Assembly (NCBI GenBank): GCA_017941705.1
Contig: JAGAVX010000032.1
Coordinates: forward strand, 1-51,753
DNA length: 51,753 bases
Source: Atopobiaceae bacterium
GTDB taxonomy: Bacteria > Actinomycetota > Coriobacteriia > Coriobacteriales > Atopobiaceae
Reading direction: 5' to 3'
The notes under the pieces are model-generated. The model saw only the letters and a list, made by a program, of their open reading frames with translations. It was not told the DNA's origin and did no database searches. Positions 1-9,182 of this stretch are shown one piece after another (position 1 is the first letter of the stretch; each line of letters begins with the position of its first letter). A program made the translations under genes and the position numbers.

Positions 1-5
1 CGGCA

Positions 6-920
6 CTACAGGTACTTGCGCCAGTCCTCTTCCTCCTCGTCGTCGTCCTCTTCGACCTTCACCTCGACCTTGGGCTTCTCGGACGGCTTGACGTAGGCGG
101 CATCGTTCTTCTCGGGGAAGTTGACAAACGCATGCTCGAAGCGCGGGAGATTCTCGTCAAAGCGTGCGTGCGGGACGGCAAAGGTCACCTGCTTTGCCAC
201 ATGCTTGCCGCTGGCAAGCTCCTCGCGGAATAGCTCAGCCACAACGCTCGCATCCCAGCCAAAGACGCCACAGCCGTAGGCACCAAGGATAAGCTTCTCA
301 TGCCCCAGCGTGTCGGCGATGGCAAGCGCAAAGCGGATGCGGTCGCGCATGGCGGCGATCAGCGTGTCATCCTTGATGTGGTAGTTCTCGCGAGCGCGAC
401 GCGCATTGGGTGCCGCGACGACGATCACGTCGGCATAGCTGTGATAGTTCTCGCGCTCAAAGCGCACCTTGGGAACCACCAGACCGCGGTTGCGGTAGAG
501 CTCGCAGTTGAGGTTGCGGCTGCGGTTCTGCCCGTACCAGGCCTTCTGCTCGCGCAGCACGTTGAACAGGGTCGACTCGGCGCACAGCGCCTCCTCCTGC
601 GCCCAAGCGCCGCGATCGTAGCCGCCGCCGGGGTTCACGAACGAGGCAAAGTCGAGGATGGCGAGGTCACAGGCATTGGCAATGCCGCGCCCCTGCTCGA
701 GCACTGCGGTCGCGCCGTCCTGGTCGAGCACCTGCACCTGGGGCACGCAGCCCTCGGCCGCAACGGTCGGCATTCCCTCGAAGACCGTGATCTCCTCAAG
801 CGACCTGGCAATCTCCTTGCCAAAGCGTGCATCCATCTCGGCGATGTGCTTGGCCGCCTCGGCGGTGCGCTCCTTGCGACGGTCGGTGTTCCTGTTGCCA
901 TCGCGCCTCTCGTAAGCCAC
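6..920 (-). CDS. TIGR02452 / microbial PARG-like macrodomain protein
   Basis: A 304-residue protein of the microbial-type poly(ADP-ribose) glycohydrolase family (TIGR02452, DUF2263). The defining GGG-X7-QEE signature is visible at residues 98-110 (NPGGGYDRGAWAQEE); the last Glu is the expected catalytic residue. The second half keeps the macrodomain strands with VVAAPNAR and LGAYGCGVFGWD. Known relatives remove ADP-ribose from proteins; the substrate here is unknown. The extreme C-terminus (about residues 279-304) is a very acidic, charged tail unlike the domain and probably disordered. The gene is complete, its stop lying six bases from the window edge, and it is divergent from the acetyltransferase gene. 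No cytoplasmic export signal is seen. Confidence 0.85.
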   Translation of the reverse strand: MAYERRDGNRNTDRRKERTAEAAKHIAEMDARFGKEIARSLEEITVFEGMPTVAAEGCVPQVQVLDQDGATAVLEQGRGIANACDLAILDFASFVNPGGGYDRGAWAQEEALCAESTLFNVLREQKAWYGQNRSRNLNCELYRNRGLVVPKVRFERENYHSYADVIVVAAPNARRARENYHIKDDTLIAAMRDRIRFALAIADTLGHEKLILGAYGCGVFGWDASVVAELFREELASGKHVAKQVTFAVPHARFDENLPRFEHAFVNFPEKNDAAYVKPSEKPKVEVKVEEDDDEEEEDWRKYL

Positions 921-1135
921 GACGCATCACTCCCTCGTACGTTTGGCGCGCTCGTGCCACACGCCTCCAGCAGTTCAGATATGTTGATGATACTCGCACT
1001 TAACCCGCAGACCGGCCCGCAAACACATCTATTGTTGACCCATGTGTTACACGTCTCCGCCGCACTTTGACTATCATGGCTTGCCAACGGACCGCCCAGA
1101 CCACGTGCATCCATCATTCGCAGGGTTGGAGAGCC

Positions 1136-1669
1136 ATGTCACCATCCATCCGCATCGCCACCAAGCAAGACCTTGCCCTCGTCCTGACGTTCTACCACGA
1201 GCTCTGTGAGGCGGTCGAGGGAACGCCAAGCGACTGCTACTGGCGGCGCGACATGCACCCCTCAGACGACTTCATAGGCCGACTCGTGGCCGATAACAGC
1301 ATGTACCTTGTGACGTGCGATACCAAGATAGGCGCTGCCGCCGGTATCGACCATGACCTGGGCCATGACTACGCAAACGTCGGGTGGCAGGTGGACGCCA
1401 GCCCCCAGGAGACCGTGGTCATCCACCTCTTGGCAACCCATCCAAGCCATCGCGGGCAAGGCCTGGCACGCATGCTGCTCGACCGACTGGCCGAGGATGC
1501 CCGCGCGCAGGGAGCAAAGGCGCTCAGGCTCGACGCGACCGGCAACAACGCACCAGCCATCTCCCTGTACCAGAGTGAGGGCTTTGCCTGCGTGGGAACC
1601 GGCGAGCAGGACATCCATCCCGATGGCGGGGCTCCAGTCCCCTTCGTGGTCATGGAGCGCGTCCTGTAG
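1136..1669 (+). CDS. GNAT family N-acetyltransferase
   Basis: A 177-residue GNAT acetyltransferase. The acetyl-CoA loop is visible as HPSHRGQGLARMLLDRL (motif A, R/Q-x-x-G-x-A form), followed by the usual NNAPAISLYQSEGF segment of motif B where the protein curls around CoA. The reading frame opens further upstream at 1067, but the ATG at 1136 follows a GGAGAG ribosome site and begins exactly at the GNAT fold (SIRIATKQDL), so it is preferred. The acceptor substrate cannot be predicted. The gene is divergent from the PARG-like gene and convergent with the membrane protein gene, 18 bases away. Confidence 0.85.
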   Translation: MSPSIRIATKQDLALVLTFYHELCEAVEGTPSDCYWRRDMHPSDDFIGRLVADNSMYLVTCDTKIGAAAGIDHDLGHDYANVGWQVDASPQETVVIHLLATHPSHRGQGLARMLLDRLAEDARAQGAKALRLDATGNNAPAISLYQSEGFACVGTGEQDIHPDGGAPVPFVVMERVL

Positions 1670-1687
1670 CAGAGCGCGGCGGTACGC

Positions 1688-2590
1688 CTAGCGCATGCGG
1701 CGGCGCCTCATGGGAAGGTCGATGTCGATTCCCAAGACGAGCTTGGCAAGCCACAGGAAGAACACCAGCACCAGTATGGGGATGATGCACGAGGTGACGA
1801 TCATGACCGCAAGCGCCTCGATGAAGTTGTTCAGCGCGTTGCGCGCGGCATCCGTCAGCTTGTTGAGCTCCTCGGGGACCTGCAGCAAAAACGAGAGCGG
1901 GTTCGCTGCGTCAGCGGCCTCTCCCTCCTGTTGCGCGCTCCCCTCGATGGCATCGGTCGTTTGCTCGGCTGTCTGGATGGTCTCGTTGATCGAGGCCTCG
2001 TAGGTCCGCTCGATCATGCCCGACACCTTGATGCTAGCCGGCACGGCCACGAAGACAGCCAGGCCAAACACGATCAGCTTCAGCCCGAGCCGCCCAACCG
2101 ACGGGCCAAAGGTGAGCCGCCTGCTTCCCAGGAACATGATCGCAACCAGCACGAGGCCGATGGGCACCAAGAACTTGAATGCCGCGACCCCAAGTATCGT
2201 GAGCAGGTACTTCTCAAGATAGATCGCCGCAATCACGACCAAGAAGTCTGCACTCAGATCGACGAGCTTCTCCGCAATCGCCGAGCCCGCATCGCCTGGC
2301 AGAAGCGAGATGGCCGCCGACGACCCCGTCGAGGCGCCCACCAGGCTCATGACCGTGTCGCGCTTCTCGTCAAGCGCCGCCACCGTTCCGGCAAATGTCT
2401 GGGGATCGCTGAAGTACGCGGCCAGCGCGAAGAAGGAGATCACCGCGAGCACGAGCGCCGCAACGCCCATGCCGATCTCCCAACGCCTGCTGATCCCGTA
2501 GGCACCGAAGCCTTGGCGTGGGTCAAGGTCGTCGTGCGGCCCCAGGTCATGATGCTGCGAACCATCAACACGCTCAATCTCGTCAGCCAT
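1688..2590 (-). CDS. Multi-pass membrane protein of unknown function
   Basis: A 300-residue protein I do not recognise. It has a charged cytoplasmic-looking N-terminus, a hydrophobic segment at about residues 38-60, a cluster of two or three membrane segments at about 115-185, and one near 262-285 ending in a Arg-rich tail (MRRRRMR) that fits a cytoplasmic C-terminus by the positive-inside rule. Between the last segments lies a Glu/Gln/Ala-rich, likely helical stretch (about 195-250). A GGAGG site precedes the start. It lies 69 bases downstream of corA on the same strand and may be cotranscribed with it, but nothing in the sequence assigns it a role in ion transport. Confidence 0.7.
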   Translation of the reverse strand: MADEIERVDGSQHHDLGPHDDLDPRQGFGAYGISRRWEIGMGVAALVLAVISFFALAAYFSDPQTFAGTVAALDEKRDTVMSLVGASTGSSAAISLLPGDAGSAIAEKLVDLSADFLVVIAAIYLEKYLLTILGVAAFKFLVPIGLVLVAIMFLGSRRLTFGPSVGRLGLKLIVFGLAVFVAVPASIKVSGMIERTYEASINETIQTAEQTTDAIEGSAQQEGEAADAANPLSFLLQVPEELNKLTDAARNALNNFIEALAVMIVTSCIIPILVLVFFLWLAKLVLGIDIDLPMRRRRMR

Positions 2591-2659
2591 GTCAGTCCTC
2601 CAACCTAGCCATTGTCAGCAATGCCTGCAACGCCTGGCGGGATGGCCCCGCCCTATCTC

Positions 2660-3598
2660 CTAGAGCATCCTGCGGTTCTTGAGCATGATGGCGATGACCA
2701 CGCAGGCCGCCATCGTGATGAGGTTGATGATCATGAAGCCATGCGGCTCGTTTGAAAACGGCATCCACTCCCCTGCCACGTTCATGCCGTAGGCGCCCGA
2801 GATGACGGTAGGGATGGACAGGACGATGGTGATGGACGTCAGTCGCTCCATCACATTGTTCAGGCGAGAGTCCATGAGCGTGGAGACGAGTTCCCGCGTG
2901 CCGTCGATGATCTCACGGTAGATCTGGGCCATCTCGATGGCCTGCTGGTTCTCGATGATGGCGTCATCGAGGATGTCGCGGTCCTCGGGCTGCTGCAGAT
3001 GCCCGTAGCGCGTGAGACGACTGAGCACGCTGGCATTGCCACGCAGGGACGTCGCGAAGTACACCAGCGTGGACTCGAGCTCATGCAGGCGAATGAGGTC
3101 GCGCTCTCCACCGACCTGCTCGATGCGCTCCTCGAACTCCATGCGCGTATGGTCGATGTTGGCCAGAACCTGCTGGTAGCGCAGCGAGATGCGCAGCATG
3201 ATGCGATAGACGAAGGCGAGGCGGTTCTCCGTCGAGAGGTCCTTGGCGCGCATCGAGTGGAACGACTCGAGCACCGAGGTCTCCTCGGAGCAGACAGTGA
3301 TGACGTTGTCGCTGGTCAGGATGATGCCAAGAGGAATTGTGTTGTATGCCTGCTCGTGGTGGCGTTCCTCGCGTGCCGGCATGTCGACGACGATGAGGGT
3401 GTATTCGTCCTCGCTCTGGATGCGTGCCTTCTCCTCCGGGTCGATGGCGGCCAGCATGTCGTCCTGGTCGATGCCAAGGGTCTCGGCGATCTGATGCGCC
3501 TCTTCGGCCGTAGGACTGGTCAGCTCGGCCCATGTGCCCGGCGTAAGTGCGTCGACCCGACGCATCTCTCCCCCAAACGACTTGTAGAGCTCAATCAT
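2660..3598 (-). CDS. corA: CorA family divalent cation (magnesium) transporter
   Basis: A 312-residue CorA-family channel for Mg2+ or related divalent cations. The diagnostic GMN selectivity motif is present as YGMNVAGEW near residue 270, at the end of the pore helix TM1, and a second hydrophobic helix ends the protein (NLITMAACVVIAIML) followed by a short basic tail KNRRML. The long N-terminal part is the soluble acidic funnel, and the long helix with repeated Glu/Arg residues precedes TM1. The start has a GGGAGGGG ribosome site. The gene is divergent from the first GH32 gene, sharing a 160-base intergenic region that holds a sucrose-regulon operator. Confidence 0.92.
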   Translation of the reverse strand: MIELYKSFGGEMRRVDALTPGTWAELTSPTAEEAHQIAETLGIDQDDMLAAIDPEEKARIQSEDEYTLIVVDMPAREERHHEQAYNTIPLGIILTSDNVITVCSEETSVLESFHSMRAKDLSTENRLAFVYRIMLRISLRYQQVLANIDHTRMEFEERIEQVGGERDLIRLHELESTLVYFATSLRGNASVLSRLTRYGHLQQPEDRDILDDAIIENQQAIEMAQIYREIIDGTRELVSTLMDSRLNNVMERLTSITIVLSIPTVISGAYGMNVAGEWMPFSNEPHGFMIINLITMAACVVIAIMLKNRRML

Positions 3599-3673
3599 AC
3601 GGTCCCCTCCCTTGCAAGGCTTACCCTAGCATCCTAGCGCACCAAGGGCTTCCCGTTCCCCGAGTAAAGCGTA

Positions 3674-3687
3674 TGAAATCGTTCTCG
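3674..3687. promoter_or_regulatory. LacI-type operator upstream of first GH32 gene
   Basis: TGAAATCGTTCTCG, a 14-bp imperfect palindrome centred on CG. It matches the family of sites found before the other sucrose genes (best copy at 16825) and lies 71 bases upstream of the GH32 start. Site assignment is by sequence similarity only. Confidence 0.6.
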
Positions 3688-3758
3688 CACCATCCACTCG
3701 CGCGATTGGTGCCCTATCCTCAAACCACCTGCATACGCATCGCCCAATGGGAGGAACC

Positions 3759-5240
3759 ATGCCCAACAAGAGCTGGGAGGTCGGCTTTCACCTCCGCTCG
3801 CCACGTAACTGGCTCAACGACCCCAACGGTCTGTGCCAGTATCGTGGCACCTATCGCTTCTTCTACCAGTACGACCACGACTGGCCCACGGTCGACCAGA
3901 AGGCGTGGGGCCAGTTCTCGTCCCCCGACCTCGTGCATTGGACCTACGAGGGCGTGCCCATCGAGCCCTCCATCGACGAGGATCGCCACGGCGTCTTCTC
4001 GGGCTGCTCGTACGTGGAGCGCGGAGCGGCGCCTGACGGCGGCGACCTCATGCGCGTGTACTACACCGGCAACGTCGTGGCGCCCGTGCCCGGCCACAGC
4101 CCCAAGGACTTTGACTACGTCTACGCAGGGCGCGAGGGCAACACCATCACCGCGACCAGCGAGGACGGCGTGCACTTTGGCCCCAAGCAGGTGCTGCTGC
4201 GCAACAGCGACTATCCCGAGGAATGCAGCTGCCACGTGCGCGATCCCAAGGTGTGGGACCAGGACGGCAAGCGGCGCATGCTGCTGGGCGCCCGCCACAA
4301 GGACACGCGCGGCATGTGCCTGCTCTTTGAGTCCGACAACGGCATCGACTGGACCTTCAGCCATGCCATCAACTCCGAGTACGCATTTGGCTACGTGTGG
4401 GAATGCCCCAACATCGTGCAGCTTGACGGGCACGAGTACCTTGCCATCTCGCCGCAGGGCCTGCCACGCCTGCGCGACCGCTGGTTCAACCGCTGGACGC
4501 CGGGCTACTTTGAGCTCGAGGACGGCCAGAAAGTCATCGAGACGGAGGTCATCGACGAGCGCACCTTCCAGCAGTGGGACTTTGGTCACGACTTCTACGC
4601 GCCTCAGACCTTCGTGGACGACAGCGGTCGCAGCATCCTGGTCGGATGGATGGGCACCTTCGACGAGTACTACACCAGCGTGCCCGACGGGCTCGAATGG
4701 TGGCACTGCATGACCGTGCCCCGCGTGCTCACGCGTCGCGCCGATGGGCACATCCTGCAGAATCCCATACCCGAGCTCAAGGAGCTGCGAGGCGCCGGCA
4801 AGCCCTTTGACGAGGGTGACGAGATCACCATGCAGGGACGCCTCGCCGACATCGTGCTCACCGACATCACGGGCGAAGGCGTCCTCACCTTTGACGCCAG
4901 TTTCCAGGTCTTCTATGGCGACGGCCGCCTGGGCATCCGCTACTTGGACAAGGATGCCGCCGCAGGGCGCAAGGACCGCTCCATCCCACTGAAGGAGCTG
5001 CATGACCTGCGCATACTTGTGGACGGATCCGCAGTCGAGATCTACGCCAACGAAGGCGCGGAGGTGTTTGCCTCTCGCTGGTTCTGCCCGGAGCGTCCCA
5101 ACCTCAAGGTGTCCAGCAGCTTTGAGGCCAGCGGAACCGCCTACCCCATGGAAAACACCATGGCTGACATGTACGAGGATGCCGCATCAAAGGCACCCGA
5201 CCTCAAGATGCCCGGATGGAACGAGACCATCGCACGCTAG
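3759..5240 (+). CDS. scrB: GH32 sucrose(-6-phosphate) hydrolase / beta-fructosidase
   Basis: A 493-residue glycoside hydrolase family 32 enzyme that hydrolyses beta-fructosides such as sucrose or sucrose 6-phosphate. The three catalytic signatures are present: WLNDPNG with nucleophile Asp21, HVRDPKVW with transition-state stabiliser Asp162, and WECPN with acid/base Glu215. The C-terminal third is the usual beta-sandwich (ILVDGSAVEIYANEG). There is no signal peptide, so it acts inside the cell. The ATG at 3759 follows GGGAGGAACC; an in-frame ATG at 3747 lies before that ribosome site and is rejected. It is the first gene of a unit with the sucrose phosphorylase gene 76 bases downstream, under an operator at 3674. 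A second, divergent GH32 copy lies at 16876. Confidence 0.92.
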   Translation: MPNKSWEVGFHLRSPRNWLNDPNGLCQYRGTYRFFYQYDHDWPTVDQKAWGQFSSPDLVHWTYEGVPIEPSIDEDRHGVFSGCSYVERGAAPDGGDLMRVYYTGNVVAPVPGHSPKDFDYVYAGREGNTITATSEDGVHFGPKQVLLRNSDYPEECSCHVRDPKVWDQDGKRRMLLGARHKDTRGMCLLFESDNGIDWTFSHAINSEYAFGYVWECPNIVQLDGHEYLAISPQGLPRLRDRWFNRWTPGYFELEDGQKVIETEVIDERTFQQWDFGHDFYAPQTFVDDSGRSILVGWMGTFDEYYTSVPDGLEWWHCMTVPRVLTRRADGHILQNPIPELKELRGAGKPFDEGDEITMQGRLADIVLTDITGEGVLTFDASFQVFYGDGRLGIRYLDKDAAAGRKDRSIPLKELHDLRILVDGSAVEIYANEGAEVFASRWFCPERPNLKVSSSFEASGTAYPMENTMADMYEDAASKAPDLKMPGWNETIAR

Positions 5241-5316
5241 CCACACGGCACAGACCCGCACCGGGAACGCCCTGCGCGGTAGACAGGAATGACAGACGCA
5301 AGACAGGAGGAACCAC

Positions 5317-6738
5317 ATGAAGCTCACCAACAAGTGCATGCTCATCACCTACGCCGACAGCCTTGGCAAGAACCTGACCGACCTCAAGGAGGTGCTCGAC
5401 ACCCATCTCGACAAGGCCGTGGGCGGCGTCCACATCCTGCCCTTCTTCCCCAGCTCCGCAGACCGCGGCTTTGCCCCCATGCGCTACGACATCGTCGATC
5501 CCGACTTTGGCGACTGGTCCGACGTCAAGGCCATCGGAGATGACCGCTACCTGATGTTCGACTTCATGATCAACCACATCTCGCGCCAGAGCCCCTACTT
5601 CCAGGACTTCCTGGCCAAGAAGGACGACAGCGAGTTCGCGGACTTCTTCATCCGCTACAAGGACTTCTGGGCGGCGGAGGGCGGCTTCCCGACCGACGAG
5701 CAGGTCGACGCCATCTACAAGCGCAAGCCGCGCGCACCCTACGTCGAGGCCGAGTTCGCCGACGGCACCACCGAGAAGGTCTGGTGCACCTTTGGCGAGG
5801 AGCAGATCGACATCAACGTGAAGAGCGAGCGCGCGCAGCGCTTCTTCCGCGAGACGCTCGAGAACATGGCCGACAACGGCGCCTCGATCATCCGCCTGGA
5901 CGCCTTCGCCTATGCCTGCAAGCGTGCCGGCGGCAGCTGCTTCTTCGAGCAGCCCGACACGTCCAACCTGCTCAACGCCATGCAGGAGGTCCTGGGCGAC
6001 GACATCATGGTGCTGCCCGAGATCCACGAGCACTACACCATGCAGTTCAAGGTCTCCGAGATGGGCTACTGGGTGTACGACTTCGCGCTGCCCGTGCTGA
6101 CGCTTCACGCCCTGTACTCCGGCGACGGCCAGTACCTCAAGCGCTGGCTCGAGATGAGCCCCAAGCACCAGTTCACCACGCTGGACACCCATGACGGCCT
6201 GGGCATCGTCGACGTCAAGGACCTGCTGCCCGACGAGGCGACCGACTGGGTCAAGGAGAAGATGTTCTCGGAGGGCGCCAACGTCAAGAAGATCTACAAC
6301 ACCGAGGCCTACAACAACCTCGACATCTACCAGGTGAACACCACCTACTACAGCGCGCTGGGCAACGAGGACGCAGCCTATGACCTGGCCCGCGCCATCC
6401 AGATGTTCGCCAAGGGCATCCCCATGGTGTACTACGTGGGCCTGCTCGCCGGCAAGAACGACATCGAGCTGCTCGAGTCCACCAAGGAAGGACGCAACAT
6501 CAACCGCCACTATTACACGCGCGACGAGATCGCCGAGGAGGTCGAGCGTCCCGTGGTCAAGGAGCTGCTGCGCCTGATGGAGCTGCGCAACACCCATCCC
6601 GCCTTTGACATCGAGGGCGACCTCGAGGTCACCTGCGGCGAGGACGGCTCCTTCACCATGCGCCGCACCTCTGGCGACGCATGGGCCGAGCTCAACGCCA
6701 ACCTCAAGGACCACAGCTACGAAGTCACCTGCTCGTAG
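5317..6738 (+). CDS. gtfA: Sucrose phosphorylase (GH13 subfamily 18)
   Basis: A 473-residue GH13_18 enzyme that converts sucrose and phosphate to glucose 1-phosphate and fructose. The length and sequence closely follow streptococcal GtfA. Visible landmarks are FMINHIS, IIRLDAFAYA with nucleophile Asp195, MVLPEIHEHY with acid/base Glu235, and TTLDTHDG with Asp290. The segment NLDIYQVN carries a Tyr (residue 338) as in ordinary sucrose phosphorylases; this favours free sucrose over sucrose phosphate as substrate, an inference from recalled family alignments. It is intracellular (no signal peptide), has an AGGAGG ribosome site, and follows the GH32 gene in one unit, ended by a terminator at 6761. 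Confidence 0.92.
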   Translation: MKLTNKCMLITYADSLGKNLTDLKEVLDTHLDKAVGGVHILPFFPSSADRGFAPMRYDIVDPDFGDWSDVKAIGDDRYLMFDFMINHISRQSPYFQDFLAKKDDSEFADFFIRYKDFWAAEGGFPTDEQVDAIYKRKPRAPYVEAEFADGTTEKVWCTFGEEQIDINVKSERAQRFFRETLENMADNGASIIRLDAFAYACKRAGGSCFFEQPDTSNLLNAMQEVLGDDIMVLPEIHEHYTMQFKVSEMGYWVYDFALPVLTLHALYSGDGQYLKRWLEMSPKHQFTTLDTHDGLGIVDVKDLLPDEATDWVKEKMFSEGANVKKIYNTEAYNNLDIYQVNTTYYSALGNEDAAYDLARAIQMFAKGIPMVYYVGLLAGKNDIELLESTKEGRNINRHYYTRDEIAEEVERPVVKELLRLMELRNTHPAFDIEGDLEVTCGEDGSFTMRRTSGDAWAELNANLKDHSYEVTCS

Positions 6739-6760
6739 ACCGGCCAGCGCACCTGGGTAC

Positions 6761-6798
6761 GGCGGCAACCGAGGGCACTCCTCTCGGTTGCCGCCTTT
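6761..6798 (+). terminator. Rho-independent terminator after gtfA
   Basis: A perfect 13-bp stem (6761-6773 with 6783-6795, arm GGCGGCAACCGAG), 9-base loop, followed by TTTG. It starts 22 bases after the gtfA stop codon. Confidence 0.75.
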
Positions 6799-6818
6799 GT
6801 CATATGCTCGTTTATGTG

Positions 6819-6832
6819 CGAGAACGTTCCCA
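6819..6832. promoter_or_regulatory. LacI-type operator upstream of first LacI gene
   Basis: CGAGAACGTTCCCA, 14 bp centred on CG, same family as the site at 16825 (12 of 14 positions). It lies 106 bases before the regulator start and suggests autoregulation. Confidence 0.6.
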
Positions 6833-6938
6833 CAATATGCGTTTATCCTGCAATCGAGACCATCGTGAGACACCATGCGCCAATGCGCCGCACCGAACCA
6901 GCTACGATGATTCACGGGATCCTACAAGGGGCTGATTC

Positions 6939-7922
6939 ATGGACATAAACGAAATAGCACGCCTTGCCGGCGTATCGAGAGCCACCGTTTCGCGCTATCT
7001 CAACAATGGCTACGTCAGTCAGGAGAAGCGCAAGCTCATCAGCCGCGTCATCCAGGAGACGGGCTACGTTCCCTCCCAGTCGGCGCAACAGCTCCGTACC
7101 GGCAAGACCAACCTCGTGGGCATCATCATCCCCAAGATGAACTCGCAGTCGGTATCGCGCATGGTCTCCGGCATGACCGAGGGCTTCGTCGGAACCGACT
7201 ACCACACGCTCCTCTCCAACACCAACAACGACCCCGACGAGGAGGTGCGGTGCCTGCGCGTGCTTGCCGATCGACCCCGCGTCGACGGCGTCATCCTGCT
7301 TGCATCGGTCATCACCGACGAGCACATAGCGGCCTTGCGGGCACTCAAATTCCCCGTCGTCATCCTCGGTCAGCACGTCGACGGTTTCAGCTGCGTCTAT
7401 CACGACGACTACCGCGCCACCTTTGATGTCGCAAAGGTCGCCCTGAGGCACGCCAAGCACCCTGCGTTCATCGGTGTGCGCGACGATGACGTGTCAGCTG
7501 GCGCCATGCGCCACCGTGGCTTTCTCGACGCCTGCCACGCCGCCGGAATCGAGGTCGCAGACCAAGTCCAGATGCAGGGCGAATTCACGATAGAGTCCGG
7601 CTACCTGTGCTGCGAGCAGATCATGGACATAGCGCCCGAGACCGACGCCGTCATCTGCGCCACCGACAACATCGCATACGGCGCCATCACCTGCCTGCGG
7701 GAATACGGGCACCGCGTCCCGGATGACGTGCAGGTGACCGGCATCGGAGACTCGGAGCTCTCGCGCGTCATCGTCCCCTCGGTGACCAGCGCACACCTCT
7801 TCTTCAAGACCAGCGGGCTCGAAGCCAGCAAGATGCTCATCGCGGCCATGGACAACGGGGACGAGATTCCGCGTCAGCTCAAGATGGGCTACGAGATCTA
7901 CGGGCGCAACTCGACACGGTAG
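6939..7922 (+). CDS. LacI family transcriptional regulator (ScrR-like)
   Basis: A 327-residue LacI/GalR repressor. The N-terminal helix-turn-helix is MDINEIARLAGVSRATVSRYLNNG (split here: residues 1-12 and 13-24), followed by a hinge and the periplasmic-binding-protein-like sugar domain (about 62-320) with VDGVILLAS and AVICATDNIAYGA segments typical of the family. An AAGGGG ribosome site precedes the ATG. Placed between gtfA and the PTS genes and preceded by an operator of the sucrose family, it is the best candidate to control that regulon, responding to a sucrose-derived sugar. A second LacI regulator follows directly, so which protein binds which operator variant cannot be decided from sequence. 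Confidence 0.88.
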   Translation: MDINEIARLAGVSRATVSRYLNNGYVSQEKRKLISRVIQETGYVPSQSAQQLRTGKTNLVGIIIPKMNSQSVSRMVSGMTEGFVGTDYHTLLSNTNNDPDEEVRCLRVLADRPRVDGVILLASVITDEHIAALRALKFPVVILGQHVDGFSCVYHDDYRATFDVAKVALRHAKHPAFIGVRDDDVSAGAMRHRGFLDACHAAGIEVADQVQMQGEFTIESGYLCCEQIMDIAPETDAVICATDNIAYGAITCLREYGHRVPDDVQVTGIGDSELSRVIVPSVTSAHLFFKTSGLEASKMLIAAMDNGDEIPRQLKMGYEIYGRNSTR

Positions 7923-7969
7923 GCATCGCCGTCCTCGCCTTATCGCCGCCCACCCGCCCGTTCTAGCAC

Positions 7970-7995
7970 CCCACAACCCCTCTTTGTGGGCTTTC
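7970..7995 (+). terminator. Possible weak terminator between the two LacI genes
   Basis: Arms CCCACAA (7970-7976) and TTGTGGG (7984-7990), 7-base loop, followed by CTTTC. Short stem and no clear T run, so tentative. Confidence 0.35.
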
Positions 7996-8044
7996 ACGCT
8001 AAACTAGGAGAACTCACCACATCAGAGGACGGGCAGACCGGGGC

Positions 8045-9022
8045 ATGACCAACAAGGAAGTCGCAGAGCTTGCAGGCGTCTCGAGCGCAGCCGTGTCACG
8101 CTTTCTCAACGGAGGCTACCTCTCCGAGGAGAAGCGCGAGCGCATAGCCGCCGCCATCGAGCAGACGGGCTACGTGCCTTCTGCCAATGCCCGAATCCTC
8201 CGCCTCAAGAAGTCCGACACGGTGGGCATCATCCTCACCAAGAGCGACGAGAGCACCCTAAGTGGCGTCGCGACCGGCCTCGAGAAATACCTGTTTGCCG
8301 CCGGCTACGGGGCATCGCTTGCCTACGTTGGCGACGACGAGGGTGCCGACTTCAACGCCATGCGCTCCATGCTCGAACGCCAGATCGACGGCATCGTGCT
8401 CATCAGCTCCGCACCCGTCCCCGGCGACCTCGAGCTCTTCGAGCGAGCGCGCGTCCCCGTCGTCATCGTCGGCCAGCATGCACGCAACCGCAACTGCGTG
8501 CGCTTTGACAACTTTGGCGCTGCATACGACCTTGCCTCCTCGCTCGGTTGCACCATGGAGAGCCGCGTCGCCTACGTCGATGCCGGCAAGCGCTACCGCT
8601 CGTTTGGCAGCGACCGACGCAAGGGATTTCTCGCCGGCCTTGAGCGTGCCGGAGTGCCCTCCGACCGCATCACCGTCATCACTGGCGGGTTCTCGGTCGA
8701 CGAAGGCTACTACGCGGTCAAGAAGCTCTTTGCGACCAGGAACGACTACGACTTCATCTCTTGCGCGACCGACAGCATGGCCGCCGGCGCCATCAAGGCC
8801 ATCCGCGAGCAGTCTGGCTCGATTCGGCGCCACAAGCAGCCTCGCGTATCTGGCTTTGGGAACGACCCCATCCTGCAAGCGGTGGCCGGCCCCATCCCCA
8901 CTGTGCGCTTTGACTATGAGGAGTGCGGCATCAAGGCTGCCGAGATGATGGTCGACCTTCTCAAGGGCGAGGTGAAGAGCGTCGCAAGCATGGTGCTCGG
9001 CTACGAGGTAGTCGGCGCCTAA
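8045..9022 (+). CDS. LacI family transcriptional regulator, second copy
   Basis: A 325-residue LacI/GalR regulator, paralogous to the one just upstream. The DNA-binding helix is KEVAELAGVSSAAVSRFLN, then GYVPSANARILRLKKSDTVG as hinge, then the sugar-binding core with DGIVLISSAPVP and FISCATDSMAAGA. Its recognition helix differs from the first copy (SSAAVSRFLNGG against SRATVSRYLNNG), so the two may read different operator variants. Only a weak ribosome site (GGGG, 3 bases from the ATG) is seen and no operator of the sucrose family lies directly in front, suggesting read-through from the first regulator. It is followed by the first PTS gene after 234 bases. Confidence 0.87.
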   Translation: MTNKEVAELAGVSSAAVSRFLNGGYLSEEKRERIAAAIEQTGYVPSANARILRLKKSDTVGIILTKSDESTLSGVATGLEKYLFAAGYGASLAYVGDDEGADFNAMRSMLERQIDGIVLISSAPVPGDLELFERARVPVVIVGQHARNRNCVRFDNFGAAYDLASSLGCTMESRVAYVDAGKRYRSFGSDRRKGFLAGLERAGVPSDRITVITGGFSVDEGYYAVKKLFATRNDYDFISCATDSMAAGAIKAIREQSGSIRRHKQPRVSGFGNDPILQAVAGPIPTVRFDYEECGIKAAEMMVDLLKGEVKSVASMVLGYEVVGA

Positions 9023-9149
9023 AAAGCGCAGCACAGACTGCCCAGGCAATCAACGGCGGCGCATTCGCCGTGCGGGTCGGCGGCGGTACCCGTCACCACC
9101 TGTCACCTATCTCTTGGCGTCATTGCGCCTTTTTTCTTGCATATGAATG

Positions 9150-9163
9150 TGAAATCGATTACA
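9150..9163. promoter_or_regulatory. LacI-type operator upstream of first PTS gene
   Basis: TGAAATCGATTACA, 14 bp centred on CG, of the GAAATC half-site variety. It is the distal of two sites before this gene. Confidence 0.6.
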
Positions 9164-9182
9164 GTTTCGCATCAGTTAGGTG

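Noticed and set aside
5203-6915. 570-codon ORF opposite gtfA
   Set aside because: Same mirror-frame effect; no motifs, no ribosome site, and it runs across the terminator and an operator.
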